In this document: in pieces, positions 15,816-23,755 of the stretch
Layout: each line of letters opens with the position of its first letter
Numbering within the stretch: the stretch's first letter is position 1
The notes under the pieces: model-generated
What the model was told of the DNA's origin: nothing
Seen by the model: the letters and a program-made list of their open reading frames with translations, nothing else
Databases searched by the model: none
From: Raineyella sp964402325
GTDB lineage: Bacteria; Actinomycetota; Actinomycetes; Propionibacteriales; Propionibacteriaceae
DNA: 64,000 bases
NCBI GenBank assembly: GCA_964402325.1
Contig: CAYOBI010000003.1
Location: 19,788 to 83,787, forward strand
Reading direction: 5' to 3'
Program-made: the position numbers and the translations under genes

Positions 15816-16283
15816 ATGGCCACCACCGCCGTCCAGCCGCGGACGCCCGCCCGGATCGACCCGCGCGGCCCGCGCTTCGGAGCGATCATCACCTCGGTCC
15901 TGCTCGCCGTCACCCTCCTGCTGGGGCCGACCTGGGGACTGGTCCCGCTCGTCATCCAGACCATCGCCTTCGTCGGTGGCTCGGTGTTCGGCCTGTCCCG
16001 CCAGCCCTGGGGATGGATCTACCGGACCTGGGTCCGGCCCCGTCTCGCGCCGCCGGCCGAGCTCGAGGACGAGGCGCCGCCGCGCTTCGCCCAGACCGTG
16101 GGCCTCGTCTTCGCCGTCCTGGCACTGGTCGGCGCCCTGACCGGCCTCACGCCACTGTTCTGGGTCGCCACCGGCTTCGCCCTGGTGGCAGCCTTCCTGA
16201 ACGCGGCGTTCGACTTCTGCCTCGGCTGCGAGTTCTACCTCCTCATCCAGCGACTGCGCGCCGGCGCGCAGCGGTCCGCCTGA
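15816..16283 (+). CDS. DUF4395 membrane protein
   Basis: The 155-residue protein has the DUF4395 pattern: an N-terminal RIDPRGPRFGAIITSVLLAV helix, a second helix around FGLSRQPWGWIYRTWVRPRL, two more helices after residue 88, and the conserved FDFCLGCEFYLL near the end. That C-x2-C pair in or next to a membrane helix suggests a redox or metal role. It is followed 17 nt later by a thioredoxin-like gene, a pairing common in actinobacteria. The two may act together as a membrane thiol-redox module. Its start is preceded by CCGGAGGTCC. Confidence 0.85.
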   Translation: MATTAVQPRTPARIDPRGPRFGAIITSVLLAVTLLLGPTWGLVPLVIQTIAFVGGSVFGLSRQPWGWIYRTWVRPRLAPPAELEDEAPPRFAQTVGLVFAVLALVGALTGLTPLFWVATGFALVAAFLNAAFDFCLGCEFYLLIQRLRAGAQRSA

Positions 16284-16300
16284 CCCGGCGGGAGAGCCCG

Positions 16301-16756
16301 ATGACCGGCATCGTCGTCCTCGTCGTCGCCCTGCTGGCGGCCACCGCCTTCGGCCTGGTCCGCCGGGTCACCGACGGCCGCGCCCGGGCCACCCGCGGCC
16401 CCCGGGCCCCGCACCTCACCGCGGCCGAGATCGGGGCCGACCTCGGCACCACCCGGACCTTCGTCCAGTTCTCCTCGACGGTGTGCACGCCGTGCCGCCG
16501 CACCCGCTCGCTGCTGGAGACCGTGGCCGCCGAGCACCCGGGCGTGACGTACGTCGACCTGGACGCCGAGCAGCACCTCGACCTCGTCGAGCGGTTCGGG
16601 ATCCTGCGTACCCCGACCGTGCTGGTCCTCGACGCCGACGGCACCGTCTCGGAGCGGATCGTCGGCCAGCCGCGCCGGGCCGACGTGCTGGCACTCCTGG
16701 CCCCCGCCCCCGACCAGCTCGTCGGGGTGGCCCCCGGTGGCGCCGGGCCGCGGTGA
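16301..16756 (+). CDS. Membrane-anchored thioredoxin-like protein
   Basis: The 151-residue product begins with a membrane helix (GIVVLVVALLAATAFGLV) followed by a thioredoxin fold. The active site is VCTPCRRTR (CTPC rather than the usual CGPC), and the cis-proline is in GILRTPTVLVLD. A CTPC centre is typical of the small thioredoxin-like partners of DUF4395 proteins. The fold probably faces the cell exterior or the membrane surface; topology is not certain. GGGAG precedes the ATG, and a strong hairpin follows the gene. Confidence 0.8.
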   Translation: MTGIVVLVVALLAATAFGLVRRVTDGRARATRGPRAPHLTAAEIGADLGTTRTFVQFSSTVCTPCRRTRSLLETVAAEHPGVTYVDLDAEQHLDLVERFGILRTPTVLVLDADGTVSERIVGQPRRADVLALLAPAPDQLVGVAPGGAGPR

Positions 16757-16820
16757 CGACCATGCCCCTGCCACGGTGGACCCGCGGGTCCGTCCTCGAA
16801 CCCTGTCCGGTGGAGCGAAT

Positions 16821-16850
16821 GTCGTGGGCGTGCTGAGCCACGCCCACGAC
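16821..16850 (+). terminator. Terminator after the thioredoxin-like gene
   Basis: GTCGTGGGCGTG pairs perfectly with CACGCCCACGAC around CTGAGC (12-bp stem, 6-nt loop). It ends the two-gene DUF4395/thioredoxin operon 65 nt after the stop codon. Confidence 0.75.
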
Positions 16851-16909
16851 ACAGCCGGAGCCCCCCGATCCCGGGGCCGCTCCTGACGCTCCCCGGAAGG
16901 AACCCGGCC

Positions 16910-18463
16910 TTGTCCGCCACGCCCCTCCTCACCAGTCACCTGTCCACCGGCCAGCTGACCGGCAGCGCCCGGTCGCCCCGCGTCCCGCGCACCGACCGCC
17001 CCCAGCCGGCGACCGATGCTCGCGGTGCCGCGGTGGTCGACCCGGTCGACCACCGGACGCGCTCGGTCGGCGTCGCCCTCCCCGAACGGCTGACCCGGTA
17101 CGTGGGCGGCCTGTGCTCCGCCACGATCCAGGTGATCCGCCTGGCCGACGGCCGCCAGGCCCGGACCGACCTGATCCGGCTCAACCCCACGGTCGAGGCG
17201 TACTCGCTGGACCTGGACGCCCCGGCACCTGCGGCCGTCTCGCACTACCGGGCCTCGGACCGTGGCGCGACCGCGCTGCGCCGGACCTCGCCCGCCGTGG
17301 GCCGGATGGTCGCCGGCTCGTTCCCCCGGGTGCCGCTGCCCGAGCTGAGCGCCCGGGTCCGGGCGGCCGGACACCCGCTGGGCGGCGCCGACCTGCGCGA
17401 GCACGAGGCGATCGCCGCGACCCAGGCCGCCCTCTGGCACCTCACCAACGGGGTGGACCTCGACACCCGTCCACGCAGCATCCCGCGCCGGCTGGCCGCC
17501 GGGACCGCGGACGGGTCCCGTACGTCCCTCGATCCCGCCTCGCCGTCCTGGGCCGGCACGATCAGCGCCGGGCGACCGTTGACGATCGACATCGGTTTCG
17601 ACGACCGCCCCCAACTGGGCGGTTACCACCTGGGCCTGGCCGGCGTCCCGGCGGCGCACCGGCTGGAGGTACGGCTCGAACGGTCCCTGGACGGCCACCA
17701 CTGGCAGCCCGTCGCGGGCAGCGAGCGCACCGTCGGGCCCCGTGGCACGCACGGCCCGGGGCCGACCGTCCGGCACGCCGCCCTGGACACCACCCTCGGG
17801 GTGGGCGCGACGCTCGCCGACGGCTGGGGGCGGGGCTTCCCGTACTACCGGCTGCGGCTGGAGACGTCCTCCCCCGCCCCGGTCGGCCTCGGTCTGGACG
17901 GCCTGCGCTTCACCCTGACCGGGACGTCGACGTACGCGAACCCGGACCGGATCGTCCACCTCTACCACTACCTGCTCGGCACGGTCGCCGCACCGGCCGG
18001 CCCCCGGGAGGCCCGGCCGACCCGGCTGCGGCTGACCCACGCCGGCTCCGGGATCGTCCGCCCGCCGGTCGCCGGCGCCCTCGGCCCGTTCGTAGTGACC
18101 GGCACCGACCCGTCCGACCGGGTCGCCGTGGACCTTCCCGACTCCCCGTCCGCCTCGGTGATGGACTGCTGGGGCCGACCTCTCACCCGCGGGATCAGGC
18201 CGGCCGAGCTGTTCTTCGTGGCCGGCGGTGACGGGCCCGTCCGCGGCCGCCTGATCGTCGAGACCACCCGGACCGACGGCTGCGCCCCGCGGGTGCTGCT
18301 CGGTTCCCGGACGTACGACGGGCCGGCGGACTGCACCCCGCTGCTGCACGGCTCGCCGGCCGTCCGGCAGGAGACCTCAACCTTCCGCCTCGAGGCCCTG
18401 CACGCCGCGCACATGCGCGCCGCGGCCCCACCGCGGGCCGACGACGCACAGCGCGGGGCCTGA
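16910..18463 (+). CDS. Thioester-domain-like (TQXA) protein with Ser in place of the thioester Cys
   Basis: The 517-residue protein resembles bacterial thioester-domain (TQXA) proteins, which form a Cys-Gln thioester used to bind host or surface amines. EAIAATQAALWHLTNG (Q172) is the TQXA signature. The matching cysteine motif, usually AYCIDL, reads AYSLDL here (S99), so a thioester cannot form. The rest alternates short beta-rich segments with variable linkers. I see no signal peptide, LPXTG motif or C-terminal membrane anchor, although typical members are exported and wall-bound. It starts with TTG, supported by GGAAGGAA; a signal-bearing start is not evident upstream. It lies 132 nt before the encapsulin gene on the same strand; a functional link is unproven. 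Confidence 0.6.
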   Translation: MSATPLLTSHLSTGQLTGSARSPRVPRTDRPQPATDARGAAVVDPVDHRTRSVGVALPERLTRYVGGLCSATIQVIRLADGRQARTDLIRLNPTVEAYSLDLDAPAPAAVSHYRASDRGATALRRTSPAVGRMVAGSFPRVPLPELSARVRAAGHPLGGADLREHEAIAATQAALWHLTNGVDLDTRPRSIPRRLAAGTADGSRTSLDPASPSWAGTISAGRPLTIDIGFDDRPQLGGYHLGLAGVPAAHRLEVRLERSLDGHHWQPVAGSERTVGPRGTHGPGPTVRHAALDTTLGVGATLADGWGRGFPYYRLRLETSSPAPVGLGLDGLRFTLTGTSTYANPDRIVHLYHYLLGTVAAPAGPREARPTRLRLTHAGSGIVRPPVAGALGPFVVTGTDPSDRVAVDLPDSPSASVMDCWGRPLTRGIRPAELFFVAGGDGPVRGRLIVETTRTDGCAPRVLLGSRTYDGPADCTPLLHGSPAVRQETSTFRLEALHAAHMRAAAPPRADDAQRGA

Positions 18464-18595
18464 GCCTGGACCATGTCCTCCCTCACAAGGGGCCCGCGGG
18501 CGCCGCCAAATTTCCTACCATGACGGTGGCCTTTCCGTCCCGCCCCGCTGCACCCGACCCAGAACCCCACGACCACGCACGACCACGGAGGAACC

Positions 18596-19513
18596 ATGTC
18601 CGAACCCCGCACCGAGTCCCAGGCGCTCGGCGACCTCGCCGCCCGGCAACTCGCCAACGCGACCAAGTCCGTCCCGCAGCTGTCGACGATCACGCCCCGG
18701 TGGCTGCTCCACCTGCTGTCCTGGTCCCCGGTCGAGGCCGGCATCTACCGGCTCAACCGGGTCGTCGACCCGGAGCGGGTCTCCGTGGACGCGGGCCAGA
18801 TCGACGACCACCTGCTGCCGACCACCTTCGTCGACTACGAGACGCATCCGCGCGAGATCACGCTGCGCCCGATCTCGACCATTCTGGACGTGCAGACCCG
18901 GATCTCCGACCTGTACTCGAGCCCGCACGACCAGGTCGCCCAGCAGCTGCGGCTGACGATCGAGACGATCAAGGAGCGCCAGGAGTCGGAGCTGATCAAC
19001 AACGCCGAGTACGGCCTGCTGTCGCAGGTGGCCCCCGACCAGCGGATCTCGACCCGGACCGGGGCACCGACCCCGGACGACCTCGACAGCCTGATCACCA
19101 AGGTCTGGAAGACCCCCAGCTTCTTCCTCACCCACCCGGCAGCCGTGGCGGCCTTCGGGCGCGAGGCGACCTGGCGCGGCGTCCCGCCGGTCACGGTCAG
19201 CCTGTACGGGGCGCAGTTCATCACCTGGCGCGGCATCCCGATCATCCCCTCCGACAAGGTCCCGCTCGAGGACGGCCGGACCAAGGTGCTCCTCGTCCGC
19301 ACCGGTGAGGAGCAGCAGGGCGTGATCGGCCTGTTCCAGCCCGGTCTGGTCGGCGAGCAGGGCCCGGGCCTGTCGGTGCGGTTCACCGGGATCAACCGGC
19401 AGGCGATCGCCTCGTACCTCATCTCGCTGTACACGTCGCTGGCGGTGCTGACCGACGATGCCCTGGCCGTCCTCGACGACGTCGCCGTGGATGTCTTCCA
19501 TGAGTACAACTGA
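18596..19513 (+). CDS. Family 2A encapsulin shell protein (SrpI-like)
   Basis: The 305-residue product matches SrpI-type encapsulins almost throughout: LAARQLANATKSVPQLSTIT, PRWLLHLLSWSPVEAGIYRLN, DVQTRISDLYSSPHDQVAQQ, KERQESELINNAEYGLL, RTGAPTPDDLDSLI and GINRQAIASYLISLYTSLAV. These are HK97-fold capsid relatives that self-assemble into icosahedral nanocompartments. Family 2A lacks the cyclic-nucleotide-binding insertion of family 2B, and none is seen here. The known cargo of family 2A is a cysteine desulfurase, and exactly that gene overlaps the 3' end by 14 nt. A perfect GGAGG lies upstream. The likely role is sulfur handling or storage, as reported for family 2A compartments. Confidence 0.95.
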   Translation: MSEPRTESQALGDLAARQLANATKSVPQLSTITPRWLLHLLSWSPVEAGIYRLNRVVDPERVSVDAGQIDDHLLPTTFVDYETHPREITLRPISTILDVQTRISDLYSSPHDQVAQQLRLTIETIKERQESELINNAEYGLLSQVAPDQRISTRTGAPTPDDLDSLITKVWKTPSFFLTHPAAVAAFGREATWRGVPPVTVSLYGAQFITWRGIPIIPSDKVPLEDGRTKVLLVRTGEEQQGVIGLFQPGLVGEQGPGLSVRFTGINRQAIASYLISLYTSLAVLTDDALAVLDDVAVDVFHEYN

Positions 19514-21281
19514 CCCGATCGTCGCCGGGGAACCCCCGATCACCCCGGAGACGCTGGCCACCCTGGCCGGGCAGCTGCTGGCCGAGGCCTGGGGCCCGGC
19601 GCCGGCTGTGCCGACACCGGCCGTGCCTGCGGCTCCCGTCGGCACGGCTGTCCGGCCCGGCCCGGACAGCCCACCGGAAAGGGTTCCGGCCGCGCCACGG
19701 GGCGGGTTCCCACCCGCCACGTTCCCCTCACCGGGGCTGCTCCCGGGCGGCCCCGCGACGGACCTCGGTGCGGTGGACCTGCCGCCGATCGGCTGGCAGG
19801 ACCGTCCCTACACCGGGGCGGTCGACCGGGACGCCCCCGCCTTCGGCTTCCTCACCCGACCGCGGCCGGTCGAACCGACGGTCCCGGACCCGGTCGTGCC
19901 CGACGAGGATCCGGTCGGCACGGTGTCGGACGTCGGCACGGTGTCGGACGTCGGCACGGTGTCGGACGTCGGCACGGTGTCGGACCGGAGCGCCGGGTTC
20001 GCCGACCCGTTCGGGGCGGCCGTGCCCTCGACCCGGGACGGGGCGGGTGCCGACGAGATCTTCGACGTGACCGCGATCCGCCGGGAGTTCCCGGTCCTCG
20101 CCGAGAAGGTCAACGGCCGGCCGCTGATCTGGCTCGACAACGGCGCCACGACGCAGAAGCCCCGGGCGGTGATCGACCGGCTGGTGCACTTCTACGAGCA
20201 CGAGAACTCCAACATCCACCGGGCGGCCCACACCCTCGCGGCGCGGGCCACGGACGCGTACGAGGATGCCCGCGAGACGGTCCGCCGGTTCGTCGGGGCC
20301 TCGCGCGACGAGGAGATCGTGTTCCTCCGGGGGACGACCGAGGCGATCAACTTCGTCGCGGACACCTGGGGCGCCCGCAACCTGCGGGCGGGTGACGAGA
20401 TCCTGATCACCCATCTGGAGCACCACGCCAACATCGTGCCGTGGCAGATGATCGCCCGGCGCACCGGGGCGGTGCTCAAGGTCGCCCCGGTGGACGACCG
20501 CGGCAACCTGCTGCTGGACCGGTTCGCCGACCTGCTGGGTCCGCGGACCAGGCTGGTGGCGGCCACGGCGGTGTCGAACGCCTTGGGGACCGTCACGCCG
20601 ATCGACCAGATCGTCGAGCTGGCGCACCGTGCCGGGGCGCGGGTGCTGATCGACGGCGCCCAGTCGGTGCCGCACCTGCCGGTGGACCTGCGGGCCCTGG
20701 GGGCGGACTTCTTCGTCTTCTCCGGGCACAAGGTGTACGGCCCGACCGGCATCGGCGTGCTGTACATCGCGGAGCGGGTGTGGGACGAGACGCCGGCCTG
20801 GCAGGGCGGCGGCAACATGATCGCCGACGTCACCCTGGAGCGGTCGGTCTATCGCGAGCCACCGCACCGCTACGAGGCCGGCACCGGCAACATCGCCGAC
20901 GCCGTCGGACTGGCGACGGCCCTGCGCTTCGTCGAGCGGATCGGCATCGGGAGGATCGCGGCCTGGGAGGAGCGGTTGCTGGCGCACGCCACTCCCCTGC
21001 TCGCGGCCGTCCCGGGGGTCCGCCTGGTGGGGACCGCCGACCGGAAGGCCAGCGTGCTGTCCTTCGTCCTCGACGGCCACGACCCGGTGGACGTCGGCCG
21101 GGCGCTGGACGCCGAGGGCATCGCCGTCCGCGCCGGGCACCACTGTGCCCAGCCGATCCTGCGCCGGCTCGGACTGGAGGCGACCGTACGGCCGTCGTTC
21201 GCCTTCTACAACACCCTCGAGGAGGCCGACGCCCTGGTGGCGGCGGTCCGCAGGATCGCGGAGGGCTCGCCGCGTCGGTGA
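19500..21281 (+). CDS. SufS-type cysteine desulfurase with long disordered N-terminal (encapsulin cargo) region
   Basis: This PLP enzyme removes sulfur from cysteine to give alanine and an enzyme persulfide. The catalytic part begins near residue 188 (FDVTAIRREFPVLAEKVNG) and has THLEHHANIVPW, the PLP lysine in FSGHKVYGPTG (K411) and the catalytic cysteine in RAGHHCAQPI (C549), the SufS/group II arrangement. The preceding ~187 residues are Pro/Ala/Gly-rich and probably disordered, with four perfect GTVSDV-type repeats. Ordinary SufS (about 400-410 residues) lacks this. In family 2A encapsulins such an N-terminal extension loads the enzyme into the shell. ETLATLAGQLLAEAWG near the start is the only clear amphipathic helix there. 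The start ATG lies inside the encapsulin gene. No sufE or sufU gene is adjacent. Confidence 0.93.
   Translation: MSTTDPIVAGEPPITPETLATLAGQLLAEAWGPAPAVPTPAVPAAPVGTAVRPGPDSPPERVPAAPRGGFPPATFPSPGLLPGGPATDLGAVDLPPIGWQDRPYTGAVDRDAPAFGFLTRPRPVEPTVPDPVVPDEDPVGTVSDVGTVSDVGTVSDVGTVSDRSAGFADPFGAAVPSTRDGAGADEIFDVTAIRREFPVLAEKVNGRPLIWLDNGATTQKPRAVIDRLVHFYEHENSNIHRAAHTLAARATDAYEDARETVRRFVGASRDEEIVFLRGTTEAINFVADTWGARNLRAGDEILITHLEHHANIVPWQMIARRTGAVLKVAPVDDRGNLLLDRFADLLGPRTRLVAATAVSNALGTVTPIDQIVELAHRAGARVLIDGAQSVPHLPVDLRALGADFFVFSGHKVYGPTGIGVLYIAERVWDETPAWQGGGNMIADVTLERSVYREPPHRYEAGTGNIADAVGLATALRFVERIGIGRIAAWEERLLAHATPLLAAVPGVRLVGTADRKASVLSFVLDGHDPVDVGRALDAEGIAVRAGHHCAQPILRRLGLEATVRPSFAFYNTLEEADALVAAVRRIAEGSPRR
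19914..19985 (+). repeat. Four perfect 18-bp tandem repeats in the desulfurase linker
   Basis: GTCGGCACGGTGTCGGAC occurs four times without a mismatch. The unit is a multiple of three, so the frame is kept and the protein gains six-residue V-G-T-V-S-D blocks. Perfect identity suggests recent expansion by slippage in the disordered linker. Confidence 0.95.
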
Positions 21282-21300
21282 GGCGAGCAGCTGCGCAGGG

Positions 21301-21338
21301 CCAGTGGGCTCCCGGAGACAGGCCCGGGGGCCCACTGG
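21301..21338. terminator. Bidirectional terminator between desulfurase and hypothetical gene
   Basis: CCAGTGGG pairs with CCCACTGG, extended by GC-rich inner bases. The genes on either side converge here with 61 nt between their stop codons, so it can serve both strands. Confidence 0.75.
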
Positions 21339-21342
21339 TGTG

Positions 21343-22224
21343 TCAGTCCGACGGCGCGGCCCCGAGTGCCCGCAGGTCGAGCTCGAGGTCGAGCAGGGTG
21401 AGGTCGAGAGACGCGGCGTGCACGGCCGCCGCCGCGGGCTCCCGCAGTCGCCGGTGCAGGGTCTGCAGGCAACTGACGGCCTCCGCCCGCCGGCCCACCT
21501 GGGCGGCCAGCCGGGCGTACGCCAGGCCGGACTCCAGCCCGATCGTCGGGTGCCGGCCGCCGGGGCCACCGGTCCAGCGGCACAGGTCGGACAGCCCGGA
21601 CAGCGTCTCCCGCCACACCTCGATCGGCCGTGCCCGGCTGACCCCGTGCCCGGACAGCGCCGGGACCAGGTCGCGGTAGAGCTCGGCGGCACGCAGCGGC
21701 CCGAACCGGGCCCGCTCCCCACCGCACTCCACCATCCACCGGGCGAACCGTGACCGGATCGGCAGCGACGCCTCCTCGTCCGGGTCGAGCCAGACGATCG
21801 CGGGGTCGAGCAGCTTGCCGAGTCGCCGGGGCGAGGCGCCGGTCGCGGCGTAGCGCCGGGCGACATACCACAGCGCCGTGACCTCGGTCCGGTCCCGGAC
21901 CGGCTTGTCCTCCAGGAAGGCGGCCAACGCCCAGCACGCCTCACGGGCCAACTGGTCGCTCGGGTCGATCTCGTACGGGGTGGCGCAGTGCTGGGCGAGG
22001 AACGTACGCAGCCGCTCCGCCAGGTCCATCAGCTCCAGCGGCGAGGGCTCGGCCGGCAGCTCGCGGCCGAGGTGTTCGGCGGCCCGGCGCGGCATCGGCC
22101 GCCACGGATCGGCGAATTGGTCCTCGGGACCCTCCGCCTGTTCGCGCTCGTGGTCCTGGCCGTGGTCATCGTCACGGGACACGGGGCCTCCCGGTGCTCC
22201 GGCCCGTATCCTGCCTCGGGCCAT
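21343..22224 (-). CDS. Hypothetical helical-repeat protein
   Basis: I do not recognise this 293-residue protein. The first ~45 residues are charged and low in complexity (DDDHGQDHEREQAEGPEDQF). The rest is rich in Ala, Leu and Arg and looks all-helical, with repeats of the type LAREACWALAAFLED and YARLAAQVGRRAEAVSCLQTL that resemble TPR-like helix pairs. There is no signal peptide and no membrane segment. A good ribosome-binding site is missing at the chosen ATG, and an internal start (for example M44) is possible. It lies between the encapsulin operon (convergent) and map (same strand, 112 nt away). Confidence 0.6.
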   Translation of the reverse strand: MARGRIRAGAPGGPVSRDDDHGQDHEREQAEGPEDQFADPWRPMPRRAAEHLGRELPAEPSPLELMDLAERLRTFLAQHCATPYEIDPSDQLAREACWALAAFLEDKPVRDRTEVTALWYVARRYAATGASPRRLGKLLDPAIVWLDPDEEASLPIRSRFARWMVECGGERARFGPLRAAELYRDLVPALSGHGVSRARPIEVWRETLSGLSDLCRWTGGPGGRHPTIGLESGLAYARLAAQVGRRAEAVSCLQTLHRRLREPAAAAVHAASLDLTLLDLELDLRALGAAPSD

Positions 22225-22336
22225 GGTCAGGCCAGTGTGCCATCCACCCGTCCCCGGGCACCAGACCCGGTCGGGAGTCCGGGTCGACCCGGTGCGCCGA
22301 CCGACCTCGGGGGATCCGGGCCGGTCGGCGCCGGAC

Positions 22337-23182
22337 TCAGTCGGTCAGCGGCCCGAACGGCACACCGAGGCGGCCGAGCATCTCCTCACCGCCGTCGACG
22401 GCGGTGAGCACCCACAGACCCTTCGGGGTGCAGGTGATGGTGTGCTCCCAGTGCGCGGCGGAGCTGCCGTCGAGGGTGACCACCGTCCAGTCGTCCTCGA
22501 GCACCGCGTTGTCGGGCGACCCGAGGGTCACCATCGGCTCGACGCAGAAGGCCATCCCGCGGCTGATCCGCGGCCCGCGGCCGGCGCGGCCGTAGTTCGG
22601 CACGTCCGGCGGCTGGTGCATGGCGGTGCCGATGCCGTGCCCGACGTACTCGCGGACGATGCCGTACGGGCCGGCGTTCTCGATGAAGGCCTCGACGGCG
22701 GCACCGACGTCACCGATCCGGCCGTTGAGGTGGGCCGCCGCGATCCCGGCCCACATCGCACCCTCGGTGACGTCACTGAGGGCCTGCTTCTCGGCGACCG
22801 GGCTGCCGACCTGGACCGTACGGGCGGAGTCGCCGTGCCAGCCGGCCAGGATCCCGCCGCCGTCCACGGACAGTGTGTCGCCGTCCTGCAGGACGTAGTC
22901 GGTGGGCATCCCGTGCACGATCACCTCGTTGACCGACAGGCAGACGACGCCCTTGAAGCCGCCCTCCCCACGGGAGTCGGCACCGTACTCGAGGAAGTTG
23001 GACGCGGCCCCGTGGCGGGCGAGCGTCTCGCGGCCGATGAGGTCCAGCTCCCGCAGCGTCACGCCGGGGCGCACCGCGGCGGTGATGGTGTCGAGCAGGT
23101 CCGCGACGACCAGCCCCGCCTTCCGCATCAGGCGCAGCTGGTCGTCGGTCTTCAGCTCGATGCCTCGACTGTTGCGGAACAC
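22337..23182 (-). CDS. map: Methionine aminopeptidase type I
   Basis: The enzyme removes the initiator methionine from nascent proteins. The 281-residue product has the five metal ligands of the family: the two Asp in SVDGGGILAGWHGDSARTV, His in GHGIGTAMHQPP, Glu in FCVEPM, and Glu in HWEHTI. It starts with GTG immediately after the adk stop codon (TGAGTG), so the two are translationally coupled. secY-adk-map is the usual actinobacterial order, with infA normally next. Here infA is displaced and this operon ends in front of the hypothetical gene. Confidence 0.97.
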   Translation of the reverse strand: MFRNSRGIELKTDDQLRLMRKAGLVVADLLDTITAAVRPGVTLRELDLIGRETLARHGAASNFLEYGADSRGEGGFKGVVCLSVNEVIVHGMPTDYVLQDGDTLSVDGGGILAGWHGDSARTVQVGSPVAEKQALSDVTEGAMWAGIAAAHLNGRIGDVGAAVEAFIENAGPYGIVREYVGHGIGTAMHQPPDVPNYGRAGRGPRISRGMAFCVEPMVTLGSPDNAVLEDDWTVVTLDGSSAAHWEHTITCTPKGLWVLTAVDGGEEMLGRLGVPFGPLTD

Positions 23183-23755
23183 TCAGGCCTTCTCGGCGTC
23201 GAGCGCCGCGGCGATCCGCTGCCCGACCTCGTCGACGGCCCCGAGGCCGTCCACCTCGACCAGCAGGCCCCGGTCGGCGTAGGTGGCCAGCAGCGGGGCG
23301 GTCTCCTCGTCGTAGACCTTCAGCCGGGTCCGGATGGTCTCCTCGTTGTCGTCCGCCCGTCCCTCGATCTCGGCGCGCTTCAGCAGCCGGGCGACGACCT
23401 CGTCGGTGTCGGCGGTGAGGGAGACGACCGCGTCGAGGGAGACGCCGAGCTCACCGAGCATCGCGTCCAGCGCCTCGACCTGGGCCAGGGTGCGGGGGTA
23501 ACCGTCGAGCAGGAAGCCGGCGGCGGCGTCCTCCTCGGCCAGCCGATTGCGGACCAGCCCGTTGGTGACGTCGTCGCCGACGTAGCCACCGGAGGCCATG
23601 ATCTCCTTGACCTTGAGGCCCAGCGGGGTCTCGTTCTTCACGTTGGTGCGGAAGATGTCACCGGTGGACACGGCCGGGATGCCGTAGCGGGCGGCGATGC
23701 CCTTGGCCTGCGTGCCCTTGCCCGCACCGGGCGGGCCCATGATCAGAAGCCTCAT
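23183..23755 (-). CDS. adk: Adenylate kinase
   Basis: Adenylate kinase interconverts ATP + AMP and two ADP. The 190-residue protein has the P-loop GPPGAGKGTQAKGIA at the N-terminus, AVSTGDIFR, FLLDGYPRTLAQVEAL and the short RRADDNEET-like lid region. It is the short-lid form without the zinc cysteines of the long form. Its ATG overlaps the secY stop (ATGA), and map follows with no gap, giving a tight three-gene operon. Confidence 0.97.
   Translation of the reverse strand: MRLLIMGPPGAGKGTQAKGIAARYGIPAVSTGDIFRTNVKNETPLGLKVKEIMASGGYVGDDVTNGLVRNRLAEEDAAAGFLLDGYPRTLAQVEALDAMLGELGVSLDAVVSLTADTDEVVARLLKRAEIEGRADDNEETIRTRLKVYDEETAPLLATYADRGLLVEVDGLGAVDEVGQRIAAALDAEKA

Noticed and set aside
19914..19985. 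Short regular repeats resembling a CRISPR array
   Set aside because: The units are directly adjacent with no spacers, are in frame within a gene, and no cas gene is near.
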